Shown here piece after piece: positions 17,594-26,153 of a stretch of DNA of 64,000 nt. The notes beneath the pieces were generated by a model. The model was not told the DNA's origin. It did no database searches and worked only from the letters and a program-made list of their open reading frames with translations. The position numbers were made by a program, and so were the translations under genes. The DNA lies in assembly GCF_002954355.1 (NCBI RefSeq), contig NZ_MQVV01000010.1:656887-720886 (forward strand), in the 5' to 3' direction. This stretch comes from Nonlabens tegetincola (GTDB taxonomy: Bacteria; Bacteroidota; Bacteroidia; Flavobacteriales; Flavobacteriaceae). The number at the start of each line of letters is the position of its first letter. Positions within the stretch are counted from its first letter, which is position 1.

Positions 17594-19942
17594 ATGAAAA
17601 ATTTAATTTATGTATTGCTGGTTTTTCTTTTCGTAAGTTGTTCATCAAACGAAAAAGAGCAATACGATACTAGATCAAGTGTCATAAAAACCATTACCAC
17701 TCCTATCTATGCTGGTCAAGATAAAACCGAAGTGGTTTTGACTGACTACATTACTGATGTTACTATTATTGATAGTATTACCTATGGTAATGGCGTAACT
17801 GGTGTAGAAGAAGTCGATAACAATGAAAGTATTAAGATTATTCTAGAAGAAAATGCACCGTTTGTATCATTGATCACTTTATGGACTGATGGAATACGCA
17901 ATGATATACCTGTCTATAAGTCAATGTCTAAAACTATACCTATCAATTATTATGGTGATGCTAATAATGAAAACGTACAGCTTAAAGGAGAATTTACTAA
18001 TTGGGCGCCTGTAGATCTTGAAAAAGAAGGTAATAGATTAGTCTATCATGCCACTGTTCCACAAGGAAAGTTTCAGTATATTTTCATGAAAAATGGACAG
18101 GAGGAACTGCTTTCAGGTCAGGAGGAAGATGTGGTAAGCAATGGAATGGGTGGCTTCAATCGAGTGCTAGATAATAGTCGTAAGGCTGCTCCAGCCAGAT
18201 TGCAATATGGTGAAGTAATTGAAAGTGGTTTTACCTTTAATGCAACAGGTCAACTAGATAATGTTCTTGTTTTATTTGAAAACCAACTTATAGATTTTCA
18301 AAAAGAAGGAAACAGGTACCAAGTTAAATTGCCAAAAAAAGATTTTACAAACAATATTCACCACACACAACTAGTTCGCGTTTTTGCAAGCGATAATAAT
18401 GGTCGCTCAAATGATTTACTGATTCCTGTTCAGGATGGTCATGTGGTAACTGAACCTTCTAGATTAACTCGCAGCGATTTTCATAATCAAGTACTTTATT
18501 TTATGATGGTAGATCGCTTCCTAGATGGCGATACTAGTAATACAAAACCAGTTGATGATCCAGAGATATTACCACAAGCAAATTATAAAGGTGGAGATCT
18601 TGCAGGTGTGCTACAAAAATTGAAAGAAGGTTATTTCAGTAAAATGGGAATCAATACCATATGGCTGTCGCCAATTACTCAAAACCCTGAAGGAGCTTAT
18701 GGTCTATGGCCAGAGCCTAAAACTAAATTTAGTGGTTATCATGGTTATTGGCCTGTGTCTAATACAAAAATTGATTATCGATTTGGTGATGAGAAAACTT
18801 TGAAAGCATTGATTGACGAGGCTCACAAGCAAGATGTTAATGTTATACTAGACTATGTGGCAAATCACGTTCATAAAGAACATCCGGTTTATCAAGAACA
18901 CCCAGAATGGGCTACTGATTTATATCTGCCAGATGGCAGTTTAAATACTGAAAGATGGGACGATCATAGATTAACCACTTGGTTTGATACGTTTATGCCT
19001 ACGCTGGATTTAGAGAATCCCGAGGTGACTGAGGTTATGGTTGACAGTGCCTTGCATTGGGTGACAAATTATCAATTAGATGGTTTTAGACACGATGCTA
19101 CAAAGCATGTTCCAGAGCTGTATTGGCGTACATTAACTAAGAAAATTAAAGAACAAACAAATAGGCCTATATATCAAATTGGAGAAACTTATGGATCTTA
19201 CGACCTTATACGCAGCTACGTGAGTACCGGTATGCTAGATGCACAATTTGATTTCAATATGTATGATGCTGCTGTTTCCGCTTTCGCGAAAGCGGACAAT
19301 TCCTACGGTAATTTAACCGAGATATTGCAAAAAGGTCTCGACTATTACGGTTACCACCATTTAATGGGGAACATCTCGGGTAATCAAGATCGCGCTCGTT
19401 TTATAAGTTACGCAAGTGGTGATGTGAAATTTGAAGAAGACGCTAAAGCTGCTGGATGGACTCGCGATATAGGTATGAGTGATGAATCATCTTATGGTAG
19501 ACTGGCAATGTTACACGCTTTTAATATGACGATTCCAGGAGTTCCAGTAATCTATTACGGAGATGAATATGGTAGTATAGGGGCAAACGATCCTGATAAC
19601 CGTAGAATGATGAAATTTGATAATCTATCAAGCAATGAACAAGAACTTAAAAATCAAGTAAAATCACTTGTGTATTTACGACGTAATTCGATGAGTCTAT
19701 TGTATGGTGATACCGAGATTTTATCAGATGCAAATGGTATATTAGGAATAAAAAGAACTTATTTTAACGAAACAACCTATATATTCTTTAATGAAAATAA
19801 GATTTCATTAAATGCTTACAAGCGCAATGACAAGGAAGAGGTGAAAATTGTGATCAATGGTATAGAAGACCCTAATTACATACAGGTAAAGCCTGAATCC
19901 TTTACAATCGTGCAAACTAAAAAGGTACCAATAAAACAATAA
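17594..19942 (+). CDS. GH13 glycosidase lipoprotein with N-terminal carbohydrate-binding domain
   Basis: The ATG at 17594 (782 residues) is preferred because MKNLIYVLLVFLFVSC is a lipoprotein signal. The in-frame ATG at 17561 would put 11 residues before it. A CBM48-like module (~115-190, LKGEFTNWAPVDL) and further beta modules precede the GH13 barrel: DYVANH (D420), DGFRHD (nucleophile D501), GETYG (E531), and GNQDRAR (D599), where Gln replaces the usual His of the NHD motif. A copy of the palindrome falls in the barrel (AFAKAD). It is probably a surface or periplasmic maltodextrin hydrolase. Confidence 0.88.
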   Translation: MKNLIYVLLVFLFVSCSSNEKEQYDTRSSVIKTITTPIYAGQDKTEVVLTDYITDVTIIDSITYGNGVTGVEEVDNNESIKIILEENAPFVSLITLWTDGIRNDIPVYKSMSKTIPINYYGDANNENVQLKGEFTNWAPVDLEKEGNRLVYHATVPQGKFQYIFMKNGQEELLSGQEEDVVSNGMGGFNRVLDNSRKAAPARLQYGEVIESGFTFNATGQLDNVLVLFENQLIDFQKEGNRYQVKLPKKDFTNNIHHTQLVRVFASDNNGRSNDLLIPVQDGHVVTEPSRLTRSDFHNQVLYFMMVDRFLDGDTSNTKPVDDPEILPQANYKGGDLAGVLQKLKEGYFSKMGINTIWLSPITQNPEGAYGLWPEPKTKFSGYHGYWPVSNTKIDYRFGDEKTLKALIDEAHKQDVNVILDYVANHVHKEHPVYQEHPEWATDLYLPDGSLNTERWDDHRLTTWFDTFMPTLDLENPEVTEVMVDSALHWVTNYQLDGFRHDATKHVPELYWRTLTKKIKEQTNRPIYQIGETYGSYDLIRSYVSTGMLDAQFDFNMYDAAVSAFAKADNSYGNLTEILQKGLDYYGYHHLMGNISGNQDRARFISYASGDVKFEEDAKAAGWTRDIGMSDESSYGRLAMLHAFNMTIPGVPVIYYGDEYGSIGANDPDNRRMMKFDNLSSNEQELKNQVKSLVYLRRNSMSLLYGDTEILSDANGILGIKRTYFNETTYIFFNENKISLNAYKRNDKEEVKIVINGIEDPNYIQVKPESFTIVQTKKVPIKQ
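19280..19293. repeat. Dispersed palindrome, copy 5
   Basis: Exact copy within the GH13 barrel of the 17594 gene, read as Ala-Phe-Ala-Lys-Ala in a helix after FNMYDAAVS. Flanked by C and G. Confidence 0.9.
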
Positions 19943-20006
19943 TCGGAATATATTAGCACTACACTATTTAAACTTACAATTTTATAATACCAGAAAATTA
20001 AAAACT

Positions 20007-21437
20007 ATGAAAAACCTATTGTATTTGTTTCTAGCCTGTTTACTCTTTACAGCTTGTGAAAAGGATAAACAGAAGGAAGATGTAAACGTTGAAGAAGAAT
20101 CTACGGTTTATACACCTATTCAAGATAGTGAATTAGAAACGGCTATTATTTATGAAGCAAACATAAGACAGTATTCTCAAGAGGGAACATTTAATCAGTT
20201 TACTAAGGATATTCCTGAATTGAAAAAGCTAGGCGTTAAAGTCATATGGTTAATGCCTATTTTTCCTGTTTCAGAAAAAAATAGAAAGGCCAAAGGTGAT
20301 TTGATGGTTCATGATATTAAAGACCCTAAAGAAAGAGAAAAGTACCTAGGTAGTTACTATGCCGTTGCGGATTACCAAGCTGTTAATCCAGATTATGGTA
20401 CACAAGAAGATTTGAGAAAATTAATAACCACTGCACATGATAATGGCATGTATGTTATTCTAGATTGGGTAGCAAATCATACTGGCTGGGATAACTGGTG
20501 GATTAATGAACATCCAGAATTTTATACAAAAAATGAAAAAGGAGAAATAATTCATCCTAAAGGAACGGACTGGACCGATACTGCAGACTTGAATTACGAT
20601 AACGAGAACTTAAGATTAGCCATGATAGATGCGATGTCTTATTGGGTTAAAGAATTTGATGTAGATGGTTTTAGATGTGACGTGGCACATGAAGTTCCTA
20701 CAGACTTCTGGAACGAAGCGTCTGGTCAACTTCATAATATCAAGCCTTTATTTATGCTAGCAGAAAGTGAAAAGAAAGATCTATTTAAGCAGGCTTTTGA
20801 TATGGGTTATAATTGGGAAGGTCATCACATTATGAATGAGATGGCTCAAGGAAAAGTTAAACCTAATGCGTGGTCTGATTATATGGAACGTGTAAAAGAA
20901 AACTATGAAGCCGATGATATTCTTATGAACTTCATTACCAATCATGATGAGAATAGTTGGAATGGTACTGTAAAAGAACGTATGGGTAATAAGGCTAACT
21001 TGTTTCTTGCCTTTCAGTATGCTATTCCTGGAATGCCGTTGATTTATTCAGGTCAAGAATATGGAATGGACCATAGATTAAAATTCTTTGAAAAAGATAC
21101 TATTCCAAAAACAAAAGGCGATGTATGGAAAAAAATGGAGATTTTGGCTAAAGCTAAAGAAACCATACCTGCCTTACATGGTGGAAAGGACGATGCAGAT
21201 TACATTACCTTACAACAAGAAAGTGGAGATGAAATTATTGCGTTTAAAAGGGTAAACGGTGAATCGACTATTTACTTTATGGGAAATCCAACAGATGTAA
21301 AAACAAGCACAACCTTTAAAATGGGCGATATAAAAGTGCGTGATATTATGACAGGAGCTACAGCACAATTAAGGGAGAATCAAATAATTGATTTGCCTTC
21401 TGGAGCCTTCAGATTTTTAGAAGTAGTTAATGAATAA
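20007..21437 (+). CDS. GH13 alpha-amylase lipoprotein
   Basis: 476 residues with lipobox LFTAC (Cys17) and a compact GH13 barrel without an extra binding domain: DWVANH (D153), DGFRCD (nucleophile D225), LAESEK (acid/base E253), TNHDEN (D314). A short C-terminal beta domain follows. Lipidation suggests outer-membrane attachment, perhaps as the SusG-type surface amylase, but the side of the membrane cannot be read from sequence. It is the last gene of the plus-strand GH13 series; a very strong terminator follows. Confidence 0.88.
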   Translation: MKNLLYLFLACLLFTACEKDKQKEDVNVEEESTVYTPIQDSELETAIIYEANIRQYSQEGTFNQFTKDIPELKKLGVKVIWLMPIFPVSEKNRKAKGDLMVHDIKDPKEREKYLGSYYAVADYQAVNPDYGTQEDLRKLITTAHDNGMYVILDWVANHTGWDNWWINEHPEFYTKNEKGEIIHPKGTDWTDTADLNYDNENLRLAMIDAMSYWVKEFDVDGFRCDVAHEVPTDFWNEASGQLHNIKPLFMLAESEKKDLFKQAFDMGYNWEGHHIMNEMAQGKVKPNAWSDYMERVKENYEADDILMNFITNHDENSWNGTVKERMGNKANLFLAFQYAIPGMPLIYSGQEYGMDHRLKFFEKDTIPKTKGDVWKKMEILAKAKETIPALHGGKDDADYITLQQESGDEIIAFKRVNGESTIYFMGNPTDVKTSTTFKMGDIKVRDIMTGATAQLRENQIIDLPSGAFRFLEVVNE

Positions 21438-21456
21438 CCGCTCAAAATTATCAAGT

Positions 21457-21492
21457 AAAAAAGGCCTGCTCGATATCGAGCAGGCCTTTTTT
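21457..21492. terminator. Bidirectional terminator
   Basis: An almost perfect 36-bp inverted repeat with arms of GGCCTGCTCGAT type, A6 on the left and T6 on the right. It can end the plus-strand GH13 series and also the minus-strand small lipoprotein gene (21503-21724). Confidence 0.92.
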
Positions 21493-21502
21493 GTTCCAGC
21501 GA

Positions 21503-21724
21503 CTAATTATCGTCTGTTTTTATTTTTTCAACATTACCATCTTCATCGTACTTGATTTTAGTATCTGTACCATCTTCATTTTCTAACTTGACCTTATCTT
21601 CTTTAGATTTAATTTCATCGGCATTTTCAATCAAATCATTAGCCTGCTCCTCAGGAGTTTTTTCATCTCTGCAAGCGGTTAAACACAATAAGGTGATTCC
21701 GGCGATTAATAAACTTTTTTTCAT
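21503..21724 (-). CDS. Small acidic lipoprotein
   Basis: 73 residues: signal MKKSLLIAGITLLCLTAC (Cys18), then a highly charged Lys/Glu/Asp-rich tail with two EDG(T/N) turns resembling a short beta repeat (KIKYDEDGNVEKIK). It is too short for a catalytic domain. The family and function are not recognised. It ends at the shared bidirectional terminator and is transcribed alone. Confidence 0.65.
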   Translation of the reverse strand: MKKSLLIAGITLLCLTACRDEKTPEEQANDLIENADEIKSKEDKVKLENEDGTDTKIKYDEDGNVEKIKTDDN

Positions 21725-21893
21725 AATCCAGGTTTGTTAATGTTAGTATTATTTAAAACTAGACAAAAGTTTTATTCGTAGTTAGTATATTAAGATAGTT
21801 TTGGCATGTGGGAAATAAGAGCATTTTCCTGATTAGAGGTCATCAATTTGTGAGATCTATTCCCTAACTTGGCAGTGAAAAATTATAATTAAG

Positions 21894-22229
21894 ATGCAAA
21901 AAACATATTACGACCCTAAAGACCTAAAGAAATTTGGTAAAATAAGTGAATGGAATGAGCAACTAGGAGAAAAATTCTTTGACTATTACGGGAAAGTATT
22001 TGAAGAAGGTGCTCTCACAGCTAGAGAAAAGTCTCTAATAGCCTTAGCAGTTTCTCATGCTGTTCAATGCCCTTACTGTATTGATGCTTATACAGGTGAT
22101 GGATTACAGCGAGGAATAACCAAAGAAGAAATGATGGAAGCGGTTCATGTAGCTGGTGCTATACGCGGTGGAGCGACTTTGGTACATGGTGTCCAAATGA
22201 TGAATAAAGTGAATAAATTAGAAATGTAG
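21894..22229 (+). CDS. AhpD-like carboxymuconolactone-decarboxylase-family protein of arsenosugar cluster
   Basis: 111 residues with the CMD/AhpD core. The redox pair C59-x-x-C62 is in VQCPYCIDAYTG. The His usually following the second Cys in AhpD is Tyr here. Families of this size next to ArsS and ArsM are annotated as arsenosugar-associated peroxidase-like proteins, and both genes lie downstream on the same strand (22983 and 24110). A thiol-disulfide role in arsenic handling is an inference. Confidence 0.8.
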   Translation: MQKTYYDPKDLKKFGKISEWNEQLGEKFFDYYGKVFEEGALTAREKSLIALAVSHAVQCPYCIDAYTGDGLQRGITKEEMMEAVHVAGAIRGGATLVHGVQMMNKVNKLEM

Positions 22230-22282
22230 ATGCATCCTTAAACTTGGCTAGTCTGCAAAACAGGTAACTCCTAACACTGATA

Positions 22283-22897
22283 TTGGAAAAATTAAAACCT
22301 TTATTTTATCAAACCTTTGAGAAATATTGTAACGATAGAAATTACATGAATTTGTGCTGGGATGAGGTAATAAAGAACTACTCAAATAAAAAACGTTTCT
22401 ATCATAATTTGAATCATCTTCAACACATGTTCAATGAATTACAAGAGGTTGAAGATTTTATAGAGAGTATTGATTCCGTTCGATTAGCAGTTTTTTATCA
22501 TGATTTAATTTATAAAGTTACTTCTACAGAAAACGAGGAGCAAAGTTCAGAAGCTTTTGAAAAAAGGATTTCAAAGACTCGTTTTGAGCATGTAGATTTA
22601 GTCAAGGAAATGATAATAGCAACAAAATTTCATGATAAAACCCTTAATTCAGATAGTAGGTATTTTTTAGATAGTGATTTAGCTGTTTTAGGAAGTTCTT
22701 CTTCCCAATACGACGAGTACACTAGATTAATTAGAAAGGAATATCAAATATATCCTACTTTCTTATATAGAAGAGGAAGATTAAAAGTGTTAAGAGCATT
22801 ACTAAACAAACCTATTTATCAAACAGATTACTTTACAAGTAAGTATGAAAAACAAGCACAAAGAAATTTAAAGAGAGAACTTCAAACATTAGTTTAA
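22283..22897 (+). CDS. Predicted metal-dependent HD-superfamily phosphohydrolase-like protein
   Basis: 204 residues beginning at a TTG codon. The TTG start keeps the N-terminal helix normal for this family; the first internal ATG (22346) would remove 21 residues. Metal-binding motifs: RFYHNLNHL (H41, H45), FYHDLIY (H73-D74) and a later Asp in FLDSDLAVLG. It resembles COG4339-type HD proteins whose substrate is unknown. It sits 53 nt after the AhpD-like gene and before arsS, so it may belong to the arsenic operon or be a passenger. Confidence 0.75.
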   Translation: MEKLKPLFYQTFEKYCNDRNYMNLCWDEVIKNYSNKKRFYHNLNHLQHMFNELQEVEDFIESIDSVRLAVFYHDLIYKVTSTENEEQSSEAFEKRISKTRFEHVDLVKEMIIATKFHDKTLNSDSRYFLDSDLAVLGSSSSQYDEYTRLIRKEYQIYPTFLYRRGRLKVLRALLNKPIYQTDYFTSKYEKQAQRNLKRELQTLV

Positions 22898-22982
22898 GAA
22901 AAAGAGTTACAATTTTGTGATATGTAGTTTGTAACTATGCAGCTATCTACATATTTTCAATTAAGAATAGCAAAAAGCAGAT

Positions 22983-24047
22983 ATGGCAGTAAATACTAAG
23001 GTATCCTTAAAGAAGAGAGAAAGTGAACTAGCAGCAATTGCTAAACAAATGGAGGTTTTAAATGGAGAGCCTTTTAGTGATGGTGAGTTACCAACTTTTG
23101 CAAATAAGATAAAAGAAACAAACCAGTTTCCTCTTAGACCCAAAAAGTTAGAAATATTACAAGTCAACGTGGGCTATATGTGTAATCAGGTTTGTGCACA
23201 CTGTCATGTAGATGCTGGTCCCGATCGCAAGGAAATAATGACTAGAGAAACCATGTCACAAATTCTCGATGTGATAAAAACTACTGGTGCTCATACCCTA
23301 GATTTAACTGGTGGTGCCCCAGAAATGAACCCTAATTTTAGATGGTTTGTAGAACAAGCAAGCGCTGCAGGTATTCAAGATTTTATCGTACGCAGTAACC
23401 TTACTATCATACGAGCAAATCCTAAGTATTACGATCTGCCAGATTTCTTTAAAAAACACAATATACATGTAGTGAGCTCCATGCCACACTGGACTCGTGG
23501 TAAAACCGATAAGCAAAGAGGTGATGGTGTTTTTGATAAATCCATTAAAGCGCTGCAAGAACTCAATGAACGTGGATATGGAATGCCAGGTAGCGACCTT
23601 AAATTAGATCTGGTTTACAATCCTAGTGGTGCTTTTTTGCCTGGTGATCAAGCGAGTATGGAAAAGGATTTTAAAGCTGCTTTGTTAGAAGATTTTAATA
23701 TTCAGTTTCATAACCTTTTTGCAATTACTAACTTGCCTATATCCAGATTTTTAGATTACTTAGTAGCAAGTGAAAATTATGAGGATTACATGTATGCCTT
23801 GGTTGAGGCTTATAATCCTACAGCTGTACAAAATGTGATGTGTACAAATACAATTAGTGTGTCTTGGGATGGATGGTTATACGATTGTGATTTTAATCAA
23901 ATGCTTGATCTTAAAGTGAATCATAAAATAAAACATATTAAAGATTATCAAGAAGATTTACTTCTAGATCGTAATATTGTTATTTCTCAACATTGTTATG
24001 GATGTACCGCTGGTGCAGGAAGTAGCTGTCAAGGAACAGTTGCCTAA
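22983..24047 (+). CDS. arsS: Radical SAM arsenosugar biosynthesis protein ArsS
   Basis: 354 residues. The radical SAM cluster motif is C67-x3-C71-x2-C74 in YMCNQVCAHCHVDAG, followed by a TGGAPEM glycine-rich SAM-binding stretch. The C-terminal domain carries further cysteines (QHCYGCTAGAGSSCQG) like auxiliary cluster or substrate sites of the DUF3641 type. ArsS acts after ArsM in assembling a deoxyadenosyl group onto methylated arsenic. The arsM gene follows 62 nt later, with a palindrome copy in the gap. Confidence 0.9.
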   Translation: MAVNTKVSLKKRESELAAIAKQMEVLNGEPFSDGELPTFANKIKETNQFPLRPKKLEILQVNVGYMCNQVCAHCHVDAGPDRKEIMTRETMSQILDVIKTTGAHTLDLTGGAPEMNPNFRWFVEQASAAGIQDFIVRSNLTIIRANPKYYDLPDFFKKHNIHVVSSMPHWTRGKTDKQRGDGVFDKSIKALQELNERGYGMPGSDLKLDLVYNPSGAFLPGDQASMEKDFKAALLEDFNIQFHNLFAITNLPISRFLDYLVASENYEDYMYALVEAYNPTAVQNVMCTNTISVSWDGWLYDCDFNQMLDLKVNHKIKHIKDYQEDLLLDRNIVISQHCYGCTAGAGSSCQGTVA

Positions 24048-24066
24048 TTATTGATTATTTTATCAC

Positions 24067-24080
24067 GCTTTCGCGAAAGC
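24067..24080. repeat. Dispersed palindrome, copy 6 (intergenic)
   Basis: Exact copy in the 62-nt gap between arsS and arsM. Outer bases AC/GT extend the symmetry to 18 bp. It has no T-tract, so it is not a classic terminator. Confidence 0.9.
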
Positions 24081-24109
24081 GTAAACAAAACAGATTAAAA
24101 AATAAATTA

Positions 24110-25078
24110 ATGAGTTATTTAAACGCTACAGAAGAATTATATAGAGACGCAGCACTAACACCAGATGTGGGATTGTGCTGTACTACAAATCCAGTATGGG
24201 AATTACCAGGGCTAAAAATCCCTAGAATTATGCAAGAAATGAATTACGGTTGTGGTTCTACGGTTCATGCAAGGGATCTTACAAATAGTCCAAGGGTTTT
24301 ATACGTAGGTGTAGGTGGTGGAATGGAATTATTACAATTCTCTTATTTCTCAAGACAAAAAGGCGGTGTTGTAGGTGTAGATGTGGTGCCAGAAATGTTA
24401 GAAGCATCTCGTAAAAACTTTAAAATCGCCGAGGAACAAAACGACTGGTTCAAAAGTGAATTTGTTGAATTACACAAAGGTGATGCCTTAAACTTACCAG
24501 TTGCCGATAACTCTATAGACGTTGCAGCGCAAAACTGCTTGTTCAATATTTTTAAGGAGGAAGATTTAAAGAAAGCTATAGAAGAAATGTACCGTGTATT
24601 AAAACCGCATGGTCGATTAGTGATGAGCGATCCTACATGTGAGCAAGAGATGAATGAAACCTTGCGTAATGACGACAGGTTGAGAGCACTTTGTTTAAGC
24701 GGTTCATTACCTATAGATCAATATGTAAAAGCTCTGACTGATGTAGGTTTCGGTACCATAGAAATAAGAGCTAGAAAACCTTATCGTATTTTGGATCCTA
24801 AAAATTATCCTACCGATGAATTGATTTATATAGAAAGTATTGAAGTAGCTGCTATTAAAGATCCAATGCCAGAAGATGGACCATGTATATTCACAGGTAA
24901 AGCTGCTATTTACTACGGCGATGAAAGACAGTTTGATGATGGTAAAGGACATGTTTTATTACAAAACCAGCCACTAGCTATTTGTGATAAAACGGCTGGT
25001 GCTCTTGCCGCATTAGGTCGCGATGATATTTATATTAGTGAAAGTACTTACCATTACGATGGTGGTGGTTGCTGCTAG
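24110..25078 (+). CDS. arsM: Arsenite methyltransferase ArsM (arsenosugar type)
   Basis: 322 residues with a class I SAM fold: motif I VLYVGVGGGMELL (63-75), acidic residue in VVGVDVVPEM, and motif IV region VAAQNCLFNIF. Candidate arsenic-binding cysteines are the pair C23-C24, C48, and a later DPTCEQE cysteine; the protein ends in GGGCC. It would methylate trivalent arsenic, giving substrate for ArsS. A terminator follows. Confidence 0.87.
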   Translation: MSYLNATEELYRDAALTPDVGLCCTTNPVWELPGLKIPRIMQEMNYGCGSTVHARDLTNSPRVLYVGVGGGMELLQFSYFSRQKGGVVGVDVVPEMLEASRKNFKIAEEQNDWFKSEFVELHKGDALNLPVADNSIDVAAQNCLFNIFKEEDLKKAIEEMYRVLKPHGRLVMSDPTCEQEMNETLRNDDRLRALCLSGSLPIDQYVKALTDVGFGTIEIRARKPYRILDPKNYPTDELIYIESIEVAAIKDPMPEDGPCIFTGKAAIYYGDERQFDDGKGHVLLQNQPLAICDKTAGALAALGRDDIYISESTYHYDGGGCC

Positions 25079-25102
25079 ATGACAACATATATTGTAACTT
25101 AG

Positions 25103-25137
25103 AGCGTAGAGATTTACTTCTCTGCGCTTTTACTTTT
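25103..25137 (+). terminator. Terminator after arsM
   Basis: A 9-bp stem AGCGTAGAG / CTCTGCGCT (one T-G pair) with an 8-nt loop is followed by a T-rich tail. It lies 24 nt after the arsM stop and 16 nt before the small membrane-protein gene. Confidence 0.7.
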
Positions 25138-25152
25138 TAAATATAACGAGAA

Positions 25153-25329
25153 ATGATTCCAGCTTGGTTTTATAAATTATTGATAACAATGAGTGTGATA
25201 TGCCTAATTTTAATAGGCTATCGCATCGTTTCGGGAGAACAAAATCGCAGTTTTATATGGTATGCGTTTTTATTTTTAATGGCAATTTGGTTTGGTATGC
25301 GTCAATTGAGAATGTCCAATAAAAAGTAA
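25153..25329 (+). CDS. Small two-helix membrane protein, 58 residues
   Basis: An ATG ORF of 58 codons beginning MIPAWFYKLL, with two hydrophobic helices (~9-23 and ~33-46) separated by a short polar loop (SGEQNRS) and a basic C-terminus (RQLRMSNKK). Its stop codon directly abuts the stop of the convergent nuclease gene. It may be a real flavobacterial small inner-membrane protein, but no family was recognised and its expression after the terminator is uncertain. Confidence 0.5.
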   Translation: MIPAWFYKLLITMSVICLILIGYRIVSGEQNRSFIWYAFLFLMAIWFGMRQLRMSNKK

Positions 25330-26151
25330 TTACCATCCACGAGTATCCCTACTAGATTCTAGCTCCTTCTCAATAGTATCTGGTAGCTGTGAGAAAAAAT
25401 CGATTCCAGTAAGCGATTCAATTTGATCCACAGAACTCACATATTTATAAATACTCTCATTTGACGCACGATGAGGTAAAAGAAATGCTAGCATCTTTCC
25501 TCCATCGTTAGTTTGTCGGTATAATATTTTATAATACTGTTCTGGTACACTTACGTTATCAAACCCTATGCTTTTCAATCCTCTTTTTAATACGGGACCA
25601 GTAACCACATACAGTTGGTCATGCTTTTTTGCATAATACCTTGTTTTTTGTTCTAGGCGATTCCATATACCAGCGTTGAATTCATGCTCTTGCGGTGATA
25701 TGTTTGAGGTTAAAAATGTTTCTTCATACGCTGCTTTTGTCGCCCTGCGATCACCTGCGGGAACTAGATGACCTCGGTCATAACCACTGTTCTTGTAATT
25801 CTTCCAATGAGCAGCTTCAGTAGTGATTTTATCATCTATCTCAAAGTAAGGTCTTTTAAAATCAACCTCTTTAATATCACTTTTATTAAGAATGTGTGCT
25901 GTCCATTCTGCTTGTTCATGTAATTCATTATACGACAAGCTATAAGTGTGATGATGAACAACCTGATTGCCAGAAGTAGGTAAGAAATCTTTTCTACTCA
26001 ATTTTTTAATACCTTGATTATTAAAGTCGCGACTGGCAAAATCTTCTTGTTCCAGATTATCCTGTGACTCTTGTTTATCTATTTTTTGTTCCCAAAGAAT
26101 AAAGCCTATGGCGCATAAAAAAATTAAAATAGGATAAACGAATTTTCTCAT
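25330..26151 (-). CDS. Membrane-anchored DNA/RNA non-specific endonuclease (NUC1 family)
   Basis: 273 residues with an N-terminal uncleaved helix (~4-20), then the beta-beta-alpha-metal nuclease domain. The DRGH motif gives general base H128 (YDRGHLVPAGDRR), and the metal Asn is in FNAGIWNRLE (N159). NUC1 enzymes cut DNA and RNA with magnesium. The protein is likely anchored facing the periplasm. It is the last gene of an operon with the S41 protease and OppC-like permease; the gap to the permease gene is 2 nt. Confidence 0.9.
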   Translation of the reverse strand: MRKFVYPILIFLCAIGFILWEQKIDKQESQDNLEQEDFASRDFNNQGIKKLSRKDFLPTSGNQVVHHHTYSLSYNELHEQAEWTAHILNKSDIKEVDFKRPYFEIDDKITTEAAHWKNYKNSGYDRGHLVPAGDRRATKAAYEETFLTSNISPQEHEFNAGIWNRLEQKTRYYAKKHDQLYVVTGPVLKRGLKSIGFDNVSVPEQYYKILYRQTNDGGKMLAFLLPHRASNESIYKYVSSVDQIESLTGIDFFSQLPDTIEKELESSRDTRGW

Positions 26152-26153
26152 AG

